DNA of 64,000 nt from Aliikangiella coralliicola (GTDB taxonomy: Bacteria > Pseudomonadota > Gammaproteobacteria > Enterobacterales > Kangiellaceae): contig NZ_ML660168.1 of the NCBI RefSeq assembly GCF_007004725.1, forward strand, positions 310,001 to 374,000, read 5' to 3'. Of the stretch, positions 1 through 9,381 are shown piece after piece (the stretch's first letter is position 1; each line of letters opens with the position of its first letter). The position numbers and the translations under genes were made by a program. The notes under the pieces are model-generated. The model was given only the letters and a program-made list of their open reading frames with translations, made no database searches and had not been told where the DNA came from.

Positions 1-3000
1 CTCTTCTAAGTTTGCAGCCAGAGCTTCTATTTGAGTCTGTAGTTTTTCATCACGAAGCTGAATATCTAACCATTGATTTGCACCAATTTCTTCTAGATAT
101 TCTTCAGTGATAGTAGTTCCCTTCTTTAATCTCTCAGGACCTTTTTCAGCTACCGCACCGTTTAAGATCTTAAATGCTCGACCTTGAATGTTACCTTTCA
201 AAATAGCAAGTTCGTCATTTAAGTCTTTTCTTACTCGAGCAATTTCACTTGCTTCGATATCAAGTGCACGGGCATCTTTATCAACACCATCGCGAGTGAA
301 AACTTGAACATCAATAACTGTACCAACTGTTCCTGAAGATACGCGCAATGAAGTATCTTTAACATCGCTAGCTTTTTCACCAAAAATAGCACGCAGAAGT
401 TTTTCTTCCGGCGTTAATTGCGTCTCCCCTTTTGGTGTTACTTTACCGACAAGTATATCGCCCGCTTTAACTTCAGCACCGACATAAACAATACCGGACT
501 CATCAAGTTTAGCTAGTGCACTCTCACCTACATTTGGAATATCCGCAGTAATTTCTTCCGCTCCAAGTTTAGTGTCTCGAGCGATACAAGTAAGCTCTTG
601 AATATGAATACTAGTAAATCGGTCTTCTTTTACAACATTCTCAGAAATCAGAATTGAATCCTCGAAGTTATAGCCATTCCAAGGCATAAATGCGATTTTC
701 ATATTCTGACCCAATGCCAGCTCACCTAAATCAGTAGATGGACCGTCAGCGAGAACATCACCACGGCCAATTTTATCGCCGACATTGACGATTGGTCGCT
801 GGTTAATACAAGTGTTTTGGTTTGAACGGGTATATTTCGTCAGGTTGTAAATATCAACCCCGGCTTCACCACCAATTGTTTCGTCATCGTTGACTCTAAC
901 AACAATACGGCTGGCATCAACAAACTCGATAACACCACCACGGCTGGCAGCAACTGTTACCCCTGAATCGACCGCAACAGTTCTCTCCATACCTGTTCCA
1001 ACTAATGGCTTGTCAGCACGTAAAGTTGGGACGGCTTGTCGTTGCATGTTCGAGCCCATCAATGCACGGTTAGCATCATCATGCTCCAAGAATGGAATCA
1101 TTGAAGCCGCAACAGATACAATTTGCTGTGGAGAAACGTCCATATATTGCACGTTATCAGATGTTGTCAGTGTAAACTCGCCCTTAAAACGACAAGAAAT
1201 CAGGTCATCAGTCATTTTGCCTGACGAATCTAAAGTCACATTAGCCTGTGCAATGTAGAAATTTCCTTCATCAATAGCTGAAAGATAATCAATTTGATCG
1301 GTCGCCTGGCCATTTTCTACGCGACGATATGGAGTTTCTAAAAATCCGTAATCATTGGTACGAGCATAACAAGCCAGCGAGTTGATCAATCCGATGTTTG
1401 GCCCCTCCGGCGTTTCAATCGGGCAAACACGACCATAGTGGGTTGGATGTACGTCACGAACCTCAAATCCAGCTCGTTCACGAGTTAACCCGCCAGGTCC
1501 TAATGCAGAAACACGACGCTTATGGGTAATTTCTGATAATGGGTTATTCTGATCCATAAACTGTGACAGCTGGCTTGAGCCAAAGAATTCTTTAATAGCA
1601 GCAGATACAGGTTTTGCATTGATCAAATCTTGAGGCATTAAGTTATCCGCTTCAGCCATGCTTAATCGCTCTTTAACAGCACGCTCTACACGAACTAAGC
1701 CAACACGGAATTGGTTTTCTGCCATTTCGCCAACACTTCTGATTCGACGATTACCCAAATGGTCAATATCGTCAACGTCGCCTTTACCATTTCGAATATC
1801 TAATAAGGTATTAACGACATCGATAACATCTTGCTTAGAAAGCGTTCCTTCACCTTCATCATCACCTCTTCCAACACGTCGGTTAAACTTCATACGTCCG
1901 ACTCTTGAAAGGTCATAGCGATCATCAGTAAAGAAAAGATTTTCAAATAACGCTTCGGCTGATTCCTTCGTTGGTGGCTCGCCCGGTCGCATCATTCGAT
2001 AGATTTCAATTAAAGCCTCTAAAGCGCTGTTAGTTGGATCGACCCGCAAAGTGTCAGATATATAAGGACCACAATCTAGATCATTGGTGTAAAGCGTTTC
2101 AAATTGCTTAACACCGGCTTCCGTTAGCTTGGTGATCAATTCTTCTGTAATTTCAGCATTAGCTTCGACAAATACTTCGCCTGTTTCTTCATCGATGATT
2201 TCTTTGGCCATAGCCTTGCCAATAAGAAAATCGGCAGGAATTTCTATTTGAGAAATGCCGGCTTTATCAAGCTCTTTAATATGTCGAACAGTAACACGGC
2301 GTCCTGCTTCAACAATAACTTTGCCACGCTTACCTTTAATATCGAAGTTTGCTGTTTCACCTCGCAGACGCTCAGGAATAAGGTCGAGCGTAAAAATTCC
2401 TTCTGCATCAATTTCAATACTATCTGTGTCGTAAAACATGTCGATCATTTCTGGCGTAGTGTAACCCAATGCTCTTAGCAAAATGGTTGCAGGCAGTTTA
2501 CGACGTCGGTCTATTCGGACAAACAAACAGTCTTTTGGGTCAAACTCAAAATCTAACCAAGAACCTCGGTATGGAATAACGCGCGCGTTATATAACAATT
2601 TGCCAGATGAATGAGTTTTACCTTTATCTGAGTCAAAGAAAACACCAGGACTTCTATGTAGCTGAGAAACAATGACACGCTCAGTTCCATTAATAACAAA
2701 AGTTCCGTTCTCAGTCATCAATGGCATTTCGCCCATATATACTTCTTGTTCACGGACTTCTTTGATATTTTTATTTTTACTTTCTTTGTCGTAGATTACT
2801 AAGCGAATTTTTACTTTCAGCGAAGCTGAATAAGTAACGCTGCGAATTTGACATTCTTTTACGTCAAAAACCGGCTCACCCAATGAATAGCTAATATACT
2901 CCAGCGCAGCGGAGCCAGAGTAACTGGTAATCGGGAATACAGATTTAAATGCCTTCTCTAAGCCAGAGTCGACAATATCATCTTTGTTCAAAAAAGAGCG

Positions 3001-3105
3001 ATAAGAATCTAGCTGTATTGCAAGCAGATAAGGTACATCTAAAACTCTTTTATTAAGACCAAAATCCTTACGGATTCGTTTTTTCTCAGTATATGAATAT
3101 GCCAT
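1..3105 (-). CDS. rpoB: RNA polymerase beta subunit, 3' end outside the window
   Basis: Catalytic beta subunit of bacterial RNA polymerase. The frame is open from the ATG at 3105 to the window edge, giving about 1,035 residues of a family near 1,340, so roughly the last 300 residues are missing. The start is supported by a GAGGAG ribosome site a few bases upstream and by the N-terminus [16 protein letters not shown]. The rifampicin-pocket region lies near 1500-1590 and reads [19 protein letters not shown] followed by [12 protein letters not shown]. The residues usually changed in resistant mutants (the D, H and S of this region) are therefore the sensitive type. It is the last gene of the rplKAJL-rpoB run visible here; rpoC would be expected beyond position 1. 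Confidence 0.98.
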   Translation of the reverse strand, partial: MAYSYTEKKRIRKDFGLNKRVLDVPYLLAIQLDSYRSFLNKDDIVDSGLEKAFKSVFPITSYSGSAALEYISYSLGEPVFDVKECQIRSVTYSASLKVKIRLVIYDKESKNKNIKEVREQEVYMGEMPLMTENGTFVINGTERVIVSQLHRSPGVFFDSDKGKTHSSGKLLYNARVIPYRGSWLDFEFDPKDCLFVRIDRRRKLPATILLRALGYTTPEMIDMFYDTDSIEIDAEGIFTLDLIPERLRGETANFDIKGKRGKVIVEAGRRVTVRHIKELDKAGISQIEIPADFLIGKAMAKEIIDEETGEVFVEANAEITEELITKLTEAGVKQFETLYTNDLDCGPYISDTLRVDPTNSALEALIEIYRMMRPGEPPTKESAEALFENLFFTDDRYDLSRVGRMKFNRRVGRGDDEGEGTLSKQDVIDVVNTLLDIRNGKGDVDDIDHLGNRRIRSVGEMAENQFRVGLVRVERAVKERLSMAEADNLMPQDLINAKPVSAAIKEFFGSSQLSQFMDQNNPLSEITHKRRVSALGPGGLTRERAGFEVRDVHPTHYGRVCPIETPEGPNIGLINSLACYARTNDYGFLETPYRRVENGQATDQIDYLSAIDEGNFYIAQANVTLDSSGKMTDDLISCRFKGEFTLTTSDNVQYMDVSPQQIVSVAASMIPFLEHDDANRALMGSNMQRQAVPTLRADKPLVGTGMERTVAVDSGVTVAASRGGVIEFVDASRIVVRVNDDETIGGEAGVDIYNLTKYTRSNQNTCINQRPIVNVGDKIGRGDVLADGPSTDLGELALGQNMKIAFMPWNGYNFEDSILISENVVKEDRFTSIHIQELTCIARDTKLGAEEITADIPNVGESALAKLDESGIVYVGAEVKAGDILVGKVTPKGETQLTPEEKLLRAIFGEKASDVKDTSLRVSSGTVGTVIDVQVFTRDGVDKDARALDIEASEIARVRKDLNDELAILKGNIQGRAFKILNGAVAEKGPERLKKGTTITEEYLEEIGANQWLDIQLRDEKLQTQIEALAANLEE

Positions 3106-3311
3106 CTGGGCTCCTCAGTTAGCTTTCATTCATGCGTTATAATCAATTCTTGATACGGCGGAACTGACTATTGATGCTTGTATAAACTCACTACGACTAA
3201 TCTTTTCTTTAACACTTACCACAAACCTGATTTCATTCTCAAAATATGGATAATTTTGTTCCAGGCCCGTATCAAAAAGTGTTTAAAACATCGCTTTTAA
3301 AAACGGCAAAA

Positions 3312-3339
3312 CGGCCGGAGACATAATTGCCTCCAGCCG
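3312..3339 (-). terminator. Attenuator-like hairpin between rplL and rpoB
   Basis: On the minus strand a nine-pair stem with one G-T pair (arms CGGCTGGAG and CTCCGGCCG, ten-base loop) is followed by TTTTGCCGTTTTT. It lies 33 bases after the rplL stop and about 200 bases before the rpoB start. In enteric bacteria a partial terminator at this place lowers rpoB relative to the ribosomal protein genes. The same role is inferred here from position and shape. The rest of 3106-3372 shows no gene. Confidence 0.6.
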
Positions 3340-3372
3340 GATTAATTAAGCTTGCGTTAAAGCAGAAATCAA

Positions 3373-3747
3373 TTACTTGATTTCTACTGTAGCACCGGCT
3401 TCTTCAAGCTGCTTCTTAACGTCTTCAGCTTCGTCTTTAGAAACTGCTTCTTTAACAGGTGTTGGAGCACCTTCAACAGCAGCTTTTGCTTCTTTAAGGC
3501 CTAGACCTGTAATTCCACGAACCGCTTTGATAACAGCAACTTTGTTGTCACCGAAGCTAGTCATAACTACGTCAAACTCTGTTTGCTCTGCAGCAGCAGG
3601 TGCATCAGCAGCTGGACCAGCAACAACAGCTGCAGCAGCCGCTGCAGTTACGCCGAACTTTTCTTCCATTGCTTCAACAAGTTCAACAACTTCCATTACT
3701 GACATTTCAGCAATTGCATTTAAGATATCGTCTTTAGAAAGAGCCAT
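3373..3747 (-). CDS. rplL: 50S ribosomal protein L7/L12
   Basis: Stalk protein of the large ribosomal subunit, binding to L10 as dimers and recruiting translation GTPases. The 124-residue length is normal for the family. The N-terminal dimerisation helix region ([20 protein letters not shown]) is followed by an alanine-rich hinge at about residues 35-55 and the C-terminal domain with the [15 protein letters not shown] helix that contacts elongation factors. A GGAGA ribosome site precedes the ATG. It lies 72 bases downstream of rplJ, as usual for the L10-L7/L12 pair, and upstream of rpoB. Confidence 0.98.
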   Translation of the reverse strand: MALSKDDILNAIAEMSVMEVVELVEAMEEKFGVTAAAAAAVVAGPAADAPAAAEQTEFDVVMTSFGDNKVAVIKAVRGITGLGLKEAKAAVEGAPTPVKEAVSKDEAEDVKKQLEEAGATVEIK

Positions 3748-3819
3748 TACTCATTCTCCTGGATAAAAATATTAAAATTAAAAATATGAATATTTCGCAA
3801 TAAACGTATTGTCGAAAAA

Positions 3820-4347
3820 TTACGCTGCCTGCTTCTGTTCTTTCACCGCATTGATCACTCGAGTAATTCGCGATGGGAATTCGTTCAATGTACGTGCCAG
3901 TTTCGTTACTGGTCCATTCATTACACTCATCAAAGAAGCAATAGCTTCGTCTTTGGTTGGTAGCTTAGCAACAGCTTCAAGTTGTTCAGCACCATGCAAG
4001 GTACCGCCAACAGCAATTGCCGTTGTTGCTAGTTTGTCGCAATCTTTCGCAAAATCACGAACAAGTCTAGCCGCTGCGCCTGGTTCTTCGAGCGAAAACG
4101 CACAAATAACCTGGCCAACCAAGGCGTCATTCAGGCAAGCGAACTCTGTATTTTCAACAGCGCGTTTGGCCAGAGTGTTTCTAACTACACGTAGGTAGAC
4201 ACCACTCTCACGGGCTTTAACACGTAGCTCAGTCATTTCACCGACTGTCATGCCACGGTACTCAGCAAGTACGGCAGATAAAGCATTCGAAGCAATTTCA
4301 TTTACTTCTTCAACTATCGCCTTTTTACCTTGAAGTCCAAGTGCCAC
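3820..4347 (-). CDS. rplJ: 50S ribosomal protein L10 (GTG start)
   Basis: L10 forms the base of the L7/L12 stalk and, in complex with L7/L12, represses its own operon. I chose the GTG at 4347 because a perfect GGAGGT lies seven bases upstream (4355-4360). The longer frame beginning with an ATG at 4362 would start inside that ribosome site. The resulting protein has 175 residues and starts MALGLQGKKAIVEEV, as L10 proteins do. The C-terminal helix that carries L7/L12 dimers (TRVINAVKEQKQAA) is present. It is followed by rplL. Confidence 0.96.
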   Translation of the reverse strand: MALGLQGKKAIVEEVNEIASNALSAVLAEYRGMTVGEMTELRVKARESGVYLRVVRNTLAKRAVENTEFACLNDALVGQVICAFSLEEPGAAARLVRDFAKDCDKLATTAIAVGGTLHGAEQLEAVAKLPTKDEAIASLMSVMNGPVTKLARTLNEFPSRITRVINAVKEQKQAA

Positions 4348-4379
4348 GTTGTTCACCTCCAAAAGGTCTAACCCTAAGG

Positions 4380-4560
4380 TCAGAGGATTTACAAAAAAGA
4401 GTAAAACAAGTTACTCCAGTGTAAACGGTGAACCGCCCAGAAAACTGAGTCGGGTACCACCGTCTGCGCAGGCTGTTTTTAAGACCATCCTTACAACTAC
4501 CTCATTAAGGTATACAACAGCAAAGATTTTCACCTACGGTCTATGACGGTATTTGAATTA
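4380..4560 (-). promoter_or_regulatory. rplJ leader, L10-type autoregulatory mRNA element
   Basis: The 308-base gap between rplA and rplJ holds no gene. On the minus strand it contains CCTGCGCAGACGGTG at 4458-4472, closely resembling the L10-L7/L12 binding segment I know from the enterobacterial rplJ leader, and several short complementary blocks. Known leaders of this kind bind L10-(L7/L12) and block rplJ translation. The boundaries are approximate and no full fold was computed. Confidence 0.65.
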
Positions 4561-4655
4561 ACTTTGAAACTTAACGAGTTGTACTAACTTGAAAAATTTT
4601 TATTAATCCAAATACCCTAGCTCCAAAATAGATTAAGTTAACCTATTTATATGAA

Positions 4656-5357
4656 CTAATCCTTTGTTTCAACAGTTGCAATATCAACTGTTAAGCCAGG
4701 CCCCATAGTAGAACTGACTGATAATTTCTTGAAAAAAGTGCCTTTAGCTGATGCAGGCTTGCCTTTTTTAAGTGCAGCGATCAAAGTGCTCAAGTTTTCG
4801 GTTAGCGCTTTGTTATCAAAGCTAAGCTTCCCGATATTGGCGTGAACAATCCCACCTTTATCTGTGCGGTATTGAACCTGGCCAGCCTTTGCATTTTTAA
4901 CGGCTGTAGCAACATCAGGTGTCACAGTACCAACTTTAGGATTCGGCATGAGACCACGCGGTCCTAAAATTTGACCTAATTGGCCAACAACACGCATTGC
5001 ATCTGGGCTAGCGATAACAACGTCGAAATCCAAGTTGCCTTTCTTAACCTCATCAGCTAAATCGTCCATACCAACGACATCTGCGCCGGCTTCTTTTGCC
5101 GCATCAGCATTTGCGCCTTGAGTGAAAACAGCGACTCGAACATCTTTACCAGTTCCATTTGGAAGAACTGTTGCACCACGAACGACTTGGTCAGATTTAC
5201 GTGGATCGACACCAAGGTTAACTGCAGCATCTAAAGACTCATTGAATTTTACAGATGAAACTTCTTTTAAGATGGAAATTGCTTCATCTAATGTGTAGAC
5301 CTTAGTTTTATCAACTTTTTCGTTAATAAGCTTTTGACGTTTTGTTAGTTTAGCCAT
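4656..5357 (-). CDS. rplA: 50S ribosomal protein L1
   Basis: L1 binds 23S rRNA at the E-site stalk and, in known gammaproteobacteria, represses the rplKA mRNA. The 233-residue protein begins [17 protein letters not shown] and carries the family signature around [15 protein letters not shown] in the middle of the chain. The ATG is preceded by GGAGG that lies inside the end of rplK. Only three bases separate the two genes, so the pair is likely translationally coupled. Length and start match the family. Confidence 0.98.
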   Translation of the reverse strand: MAKLTKRQKLINEKVDKTKVYTLDEAISILKEVSSVKFNESLDAAVNLGVDPRKSDQVVRGATVLPNGTGKDVRVAVFTQGANADAAKEAGADVVGMDDLADEVKKGNLDFDVVIASPDAMRVVGQLGQILGPRGLMPNPKVGTVTPDVATAVKNAKAGQVQYRTDKGGIVHANIGKLSFDNKALTENLSTLIAALKKGKPASAKGTFFKKLSVSSTMGPGLTVDIATVETKD

Positions 5358-5360
5358 TGA

Positions 5361-5789
5361 TTAACCCTCCACATCCACGCCCATTGAGCGAGCAGTACCA
5401 GCCAAAGTTCTGACGGCAGCGTCTAAATCAGCAGCTGTTAAATCAGGCTCTTTTGTGTTCGCAATTTCTTCTAATTGAACACGAGTGATTTTTCCGACTT
5501 TTTCAGTGTTTGGACGACCACTTCCTTTTTTAACACCAATAGCTTTCATGATAAGAACAGCCGCTGGTGGAGTTTTTGTCACAAACGTGAAGCTTCGATC
5601 ACTGTATACTGTAATAACAACAGGGATCGGTAATCCTTTCTCAACTTTATCTGTAGCAGCATTAAATGCTTTACAGAATTCCATAATGTTGACACCATGT
5701 TGACCTAAAGCAGGACCAACTGGTGGACTAGGATTTGCCATACCGGCACCGATTTGAAGCTTGATGTAAGCATCAACTTTTTTTGCCAT
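5361..5789 (-). CDS. rplK: 50S ribosomal protein L11
   Basis: L11 binds the GTPase-associated region of 23S rRNA and is needed for RelA activation. The 142-residue length is standard. The proline-rich N-terminal segment [20 protein letters not shown] and the C-terminal RNA-binding part with [12 protein letters not shown] are both present. The ATG at 5789 has an AGGTGA ribosome site seven bases upstream. It is the first gene of rplKA and follows an intrinsic terminator that closes secE-nusG, so it probably has its own promoter in 5790-5864. I could not single out a convincing one. Confidence 0.98.
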   Translation of the reverse strand: MAKKVDAYIKLQIGAGMANPSPPVGPALGQHGVNIMEFCKAFNAATDKVEKGLPIPVVITVYSDRSFTFVTKTPPAAVLIMKAIGVKKGSGRPNTEKVGKITRVQLEEIANTKEPDLTAADLDAAVRTLAGTARSMGVDVEG

Positions 5790-5864
5790 GTTTCACCTCA
5801 TGTTGGGTTCAAACGCCCGAAAATTACCAATTGGCTATTTTTCAAGCTCCCCTTTCTTTAACGT

Positions 5865-5904
5865 AAAAAAAACACCCACAGCTAGCTCACTGGCTATGGT
5901 TGTT
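5865..5904 (-). terminator. Intrinsic terminator after nusG
   Basis: On the minus strand the arms AACAACCATAGC and GCTGTGGGTGTT form a twelve-position stem with one mismatch and one G-T pair around a ten-base loop, directly followed by a run of T. It sits about 40 bases after the nusG stop and before rplK, separating secE-nusG from the ribosomal protein unit. Confidence 0.85.
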
Positions 5905-5942
5905 TCACATAATCTGTTTGACTCAATTTTTAATTAGAGTCT

Positions 5943-6476
5943 TTACCCTTTCTCTACTTGACTAAAATCCAGTTCAACTGGGGTCGAGCGACCAAATATC
6001 ATTACGGATACGTGTAGTCTGCTCTTTTCGTAATTGACTTGCTCAACAACCGCATTAAAGTCGGCAAATGGCCCATCAATTACTCGAACAGCCTCGCCAG
6101 CTTCAAACAGTGTTTTTGGCTTAGGCTTATCTGTAGATTCTTGTAATCTGTTTAAAATTGCATCAGCTTCTTTTTGACTAATAGGCGCAGGGCGATCACT
6201 TGTTCCGCCGATAAAGCCTAATACTCTTGGTGTTTCTCTCACCAAATGCCAGCTATCGTCTCCCATCTCCATTTCAACGAGGACATAACCAGGGAAAAAT
6301 TTTCTTTCGCTTTTTCGCTTTTGACCAGCACGCATTTCGACAACTTCTTCGGTTGGCACCAAAATTTGCCCGAACTTTTCTTCTAGTCCATGCAGTTTGA
6401 CACGTTCCTCAAGAAGGTTTCGCACTTTGCTCTCATACCCCGAGTATGCTTGTACAACGTACCACTTAAGTGACAT
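5943..6476 (-). CDS. nusG: Transcription termination/antitermination factor NusG
   Basis: NusG binds the RNA polymerase clamp through its N-terminal domain and Rho or ribosomal S10 through its C-terminal KOW domain. The 177-residue protein begins [15 protein letters not shown]. It contains the polymerase-contact region with [12 protein letters not shown] at about residues 61-72 and a KOW segment with [21 protein letters not shown] near 130-150. It starts five bases after the secE stop with a GAGGG ribosome site, so secE and nusG form an operon. An intrinsic terminator follows. Confidence 0.98.
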   Translation of the reverse strand: MSLKWYVVQAYSGYESKVRNLLEERVKLHGLEEKFGQILVPTEEVVEMRAGQKRKSERKFFPGYVLVEMEMGDDSWHLVRETPRVLGFIGGTSDRPAPISQKEADAILNRLQESTDKPKPKTLFEAGEAVRVIDGPFADFNAVVEQVNYEKSRLHVSVMIFGRSTPVELDFSQVEKG

Positions 6477-6480
6477 TGAA

Positions 6481-6855
6481 TTACCCTCGAACGGTTAAGA
6501 AATTTATAAGCTGTACGATGAGTGCGTCGATACCCCAAAGAAGTAATGAAACAATGGTTACAGCTACAATGATAATCAGTGTAGTTTGTACAGTTTCATT
6601 GCGTGATGGCCATACAACTTTACGTGCTTCAATTCTAGACTCTTTGGCAAAAGCTAATCCAGTTTTTCCTTTCGTGGTACTGAATCCAATTCCTAAGCCT
6701 ATCGCAACAAGTGCGATAATAACGCCAACTCGTATGAGAACAGAACCATCAACTAAATAGTGATTAGCATACACAGCGCCAGCAAGGGCAACTACTGCCA
6801 GTATCCATTTAATTGCATCGAAAGACGATGTTGGGGCTTGTTCTTGTACAGTCAT
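6481..6855 (-). CDS. secE: Preprotein translocase subunit SecE
   Basis: Essential clamp subunit of the SecYEG protein channel in the inner membrane. The 124 residues resemble the three-helix gammaproteobacterial form: two N-terminal membrane segments (about 16-31 and 39-58), then the conserved amphipathic part with [20 protein letters not shown] at about 73-92 and a last membrane helix near 93-118. No clear ribosome site precedes the ATG. It is followed closely by nusG and preceded by tRNA-Trp. Confidence 0.97.
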   Translation of the reverse strand: MTVQEQAPTSSFDAIKWILAVVALAGAVYANHYLVDGSVLIRVGVIIALVAIGLGIGFSTTKGKTGLAFAKESRIEARKVVWPSRNETVQTTLIIIVAVTIVSLLLWGIDALIVQLINFLTVRG

Positions 6856-6902
6856 GAATAATTAACCAAATAGTCTGATTTTAATATATTGTCTTATTGC
6901 AG

Positions 6903-6978
6903 TGGCAGGCCAGGAGGGACTCGAACCCCCAACCTGCGGTTTTGGAGACCGCTGCTCTACCAATTGAGCCACTGGCCT
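6903..6978 (-). tRNA. tRNA-Trp (anticodon CCA)
   Basis: A 76-base cloverleaf can be drawn on the minus strand. It begins AGGCCAGTGGCTCAATTGG, has the anticodon loop CTCCAAA and the T-loop GGTTCGAGTCC, and ends with an encoded CCA. It lies between tuf and secE, a common place for this tRNA in gammaproteobacteria outside the enterics. Confidence 0.97.
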
Positions 6979-6986
6979 GCAATAAA

Positions 6987-7008
6987 AGCGATATCAAGTG
7001 ATATCGCT
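6987..7008 (-). terminator. Perfect ten-pair hairpin between tuf and tRNA-Trp
   Basis: AGCGATATCA and its exact complement are separated by only two bases. On the minus strand the hairpin is followed by TTTATTG. It may end part of the tuf transcripts or mark an RNA processing point ahead of tRNA-Trp-secE-nusG. The real loop must open by one or two pairs. Confidence 0.5.
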
Positions 7009-7029
7009 AAACAACTCTTTGTTACTTAA

Positions 7030-8220
7030 TTAAGCAATGATCTTAGCAACCACACCGGCACCAACAGTTCGGCCACCTTCACGGATAGCAAAACGTAAAC
7101 CGTCGTCCATCGCAATCGGTGCAATCAACTCGATGACCATCTTGATGTTGTCACCTGGCATGACCATTTCAACACCTTCCGGTAACTCACAAGCACCTGT
7201 CACATCCGTAGTACGGAAGTAGAACTGTGGACGGTAGCCTTTGAAGAATGGCGTATGACGACCACCTTCATCTTTGCTTAAGATATAAACTTCTGCTTCG
7301 AACTTAGTGTGCGGCGTAATTGAACCTGGCTTCGCTAATACCTGACCACGCTCTACTTCATCACGCTTCGTTCCACGTAACAGAATTCCTACATTGTCGC
7401 CCGCTCGACCTTCGTCAAGTAGCTTACGGAACATTTCAACGCCTGTTACAGTTGTTTTGGTAGTCTCTTTGATACCAACAATTTCAATTTCTTCACCAAC
7501 TGTCACAATTCCACGCTCGATACGACCGGTTACTACCGTTCCACGACCTGAGATTGAGAAAACATCTTCAATCGGCATGATGAAATCTTTATCGATGTCA
7601 CGCTCTGGCTCTGGAATGTATGAATCTAGTGCTGCAGCTAACTCAAGGATAGCACCTTTACCTAAATCACCTTCATCGCCTTCCAACGCTTTCAACGCTG
7701 AACCTTTGATGATTGGCGTGTCGTCACCTGGGAATTCGTAAGCGTCTAACAACTCACGCACTTCCATTTCAACTAGCTCTAACAACTCTTCGTCATCAAC
7801 CATGTCGCATTTGTTTAAGAAAACAACAATCTTTGGTACACCAACCTGACGAGAAAGAAGGATATGCTCACGCGTTTGTGGCATCGGGCCATCTGCTGCT
7901 GAACAAACCAGAATCGCACCGTCCATTTGAGCTGCACCGGTAATCATGTTTTTAACATAGTCAGCATGGCCTGGGCAGTCTACGTGTGCGTAGTGACGAC
8001 CTTCTGTTTCATACTCTACGTGTGAGGTCGCTATCGTGATACCACGCTCTTTCTCTTCTGGTGCATTATCGATTTCGTCGAATGCTTTTTGCTCTCCACC
8101 GAATGCCGCTGACAACACCGTACACATCGCCGCTGTCAATGTTGTTTTTCCATGGTCAACGTGGCCAATTGTTCCTACGTTCACATGGGGTTTGGTTCGT
8201 TCAAATTTTTCCTTAGACAT
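7030..8220 (-). CDS. tuf: Translation elongation factor Tu
   Basis: GTPase that delivers aminoacyl-tRNA to the ribosome. The start is set at the ATG of 8220, which gives [20 protein letters not shown] and has GGAGG five bases upstream. An in-frame codon at 8232 would add only MEAF before it. The protein has 396 residues with P-loop GHVDHGKT at about 19-26, switch [10 protein letters not shown], and the NKCD guanine-specificity motif. The beta-barrel domains II and III follow to the end. It lies downstream of four tRNA genes, as tufB does in E. coli. Whether a second tuf copy exists cannot be seen here. Confidence 0.98.
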   Translation of the reverse strand: MSKEKFERTKPHVNVGTIGHVDHGKTTLTAAMCTVLSAAFGGEQKAFDEIDNAPEEKERGITIATSHVEYETEGRHYAHVDCPGHADYVKNMITGAAQMDGAILVCSAADGPMPQTREHILLSRQVGVPKIVVFLNKCDMVDDEELLELVEMEVRELLDAYEFPGDDTPIIKGSALKALEGDEGDLGKGAILELAAALDSYIPEPERDIDKDFIMPIEDVFSISGRGTVVTGRIERGIVTVGEEIEIVGIKETTKTTVTGVEMFRKLLDEGRAGDNVGILLRGTKRDEVERGQVLAKPGSITPHTKFEAEVYILSKDEGGRHTPFFKGYRPQFYFRTTDVTGACELPEGVEMVMPGDNIKMVIELIAPIAMDDGLRFAIREGGRTVGAGVVAKIIA

Positions 8221-8296
8221 AAATGCCTCCAAAAGAGTTTAAGCAAATTACAATTTCAATTCAGCGCAGTCAGGTACAAACGCCTAAACATAGCTA

Positions 8297-8327
8297 AACC
8301 CGGAACAACTTGGAATTGTTCCGGGTT
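8297..8327 (-). other. Perfect twelve-pair stem-loop between tRNA-Thr(GGT) and tuf
   Basis: The arms AACCCGGAACAA and TTGTTCCGGGTT are exact complements around a seven-base loop. The stem begins 7 bases downstream of the tRNA 3' end on the minus strand, and the sequence after it has only a short T run. It could protect or cut the tRNA-tuf transcript, or end a fraction of transcripts before tuf. Confidence 0.55.
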
Positions 8328-8334
8328 ATATAAA

Positions 8335-8410
8335 TGGTGCCGATAACCAGAGTCGAACTGGTGACCTCACCCTTACCAAGGGTGCGCTCTACCAACTGAG
8401 CCATATCGGC
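8335..8410 (-). tRNA. tRNA-Thr (anticodon GGT)
   Basis: A 76-base minus-strand tRNA beginning GCCGATATGGCTCAGTTGG, with anticodon loop CTTGGTAAG, T-loop AGTTCGACTCT and encoded CCA end. It is the last tRNA before tuf and corresponds in position to thrT of E. coli. Confidence 0.97.
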
Positions 8411-8423
8411 GGTTTGTTCGAAC

Positions 8424-8497
<74 letters not shown>

Positions 8498-8568
8498 TTT
8501 ATCTGATTTGTTAATTTACAAACCACAATCTCTTACGACAAACAACAATTAAGTAGCACTTATATATT

Positions 8569-8652
8569 TGGTGGAGGGGGGTGGATTTGAACCACCGAAG
8601 CTTACGCGTCAGATTTACAGTCTGATCCCTTTGACCACTCGGGAACCCCTCC
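8569..8652 (-). tRNA. tRNA-Tyr (anticodon GTA)
   Basis: An 84-base class II tRNA on the minus strand, beginning GGAGGGGTTCCCGAGTGG. It has anticodon GTA in CTGTAAA, a long variable arm (GACGCGTAAGCTTCG region), T-loop GGTTCAAATCC and encoded CCA. It corresponds in position to tyrU of E. coli. Confidence 0.96.
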
Positions 8653-8687
8653 CAAATTGTTACTCGATAGCGAATTAACTTGCTATC

Positions 8688-8808
8688 TTAAGAGCTGGCG
8701 AATTCTGACAAGCCAGGAAATAAATTGCAAGCTATTTCCTACTAAAATTCAAGCTCTTAAACTTCATTGCTGGAAATTCATTAATCAATTAATTGAATTT
8801 TCCAGCAA
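8688..8808 (-). repeat. Two nested/adjacent hairpins in the tRNA spacer
   Basis: The 198-base spacer between tRNA-Thr(TGT) and tRNA-Tyr is unusually long. It holds an outer stem TTAAGAGCT (8688-8696) with AGCTCTTAA (8752-8760) that encloses an inner stem AGGAAATA (8715-8722) with TATTTCCT (8733-8740). A separate hairpin with about fourteen pairs and one bulge lies at 8767-8808. No open frame of interest is present. RNA processing or a small transcript are possible roles; neither is shown. Confidence 0.5.
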
Positions 8809-8850
8809 GGTAATAGAATGTTCTAAAGTGACCATACTATTTCAAAATTC

Positions 8851-8926
<76 letters not shown>

Positions 8927-9381
8927 TTTTTCAGACCATTTCGAGCTTCTCAGCTCAAGCAGGGACGCGAATTCTAAATAGTTATTGATAAATGATCAAT
9001 GGGTTTTTCCAGTTTTTTTCGTTTTTTTTAACAAAATAAGCCAACTAATTGATTTTTAAGATATTCTACCAGTTGAACGGTAACCCTTTACAAACCCTCT
9101 CAAGCTTTCTTTACACAGCTTTACAGCAATTTACAAAACTCATTCCCAGTCACTCAGTCATAGCCAAAGCCCGGGCATACACAAAACCTATTTATCATGG
9201 ATTCCAATTAACGACAGATCAGCTTCAAAGGTTTAAAACGTCAAAAAATCATCAATTCGATTGAATTTTACCAATCGTCTGCAGAATTTCTCTGTTTTCG
9301 GTGTTTTTGTCGACTTTTTACCCAACAGAGCTGAGAAGCATTAATTGCGAAATCCACAACTCGGAAACAACGAGGGATTTT
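8927..9381. other. Intergenic region between the tRNA operon and a lipoprotein gene
   Basis: This divergent 455-base gap holds the tRNA operon promoter near its left end and several T-rich runs around 9004-9030. I see no supported gene in it. The in-frame codons before 9382 do not give a signal peptide start. Confidence 0.6.
8971..8999 (-). promoter_or_regulatory. Sigma-70-type promoter of the tRNA-tuf operon
   Basis: On the minus strand a -35 box TTGATC (8994-8999) and a -10 box TAGAAT (8971-8976) are 17 bases apart. The discriminator after the -10 box is GC-rich (TCGCGTCCC), which is typical of stringently controlled stable-RNA promoters. It lies about 45 bases upstream of tRNA-Thr(TGT). 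Confidence 0.7.

Noticed and set aside
890..1258. 122-residue plus-strand frame and several others within 1-3105
   Set aside because: They lie antisense to rpoB, whose frame is intact and conserved through the whole region.
3377..3766. 129-residue plus-strand frame over rplL
   Set aside because: It is the reverse frame of the alanine-rich rplL gene and has no ribosome site or family match.
4348..4362. ATG at 4362 as rplJ start
   Set aside because: It lies within the ribosome binding site of the GTG at 4347, which gives the family N-terminus.
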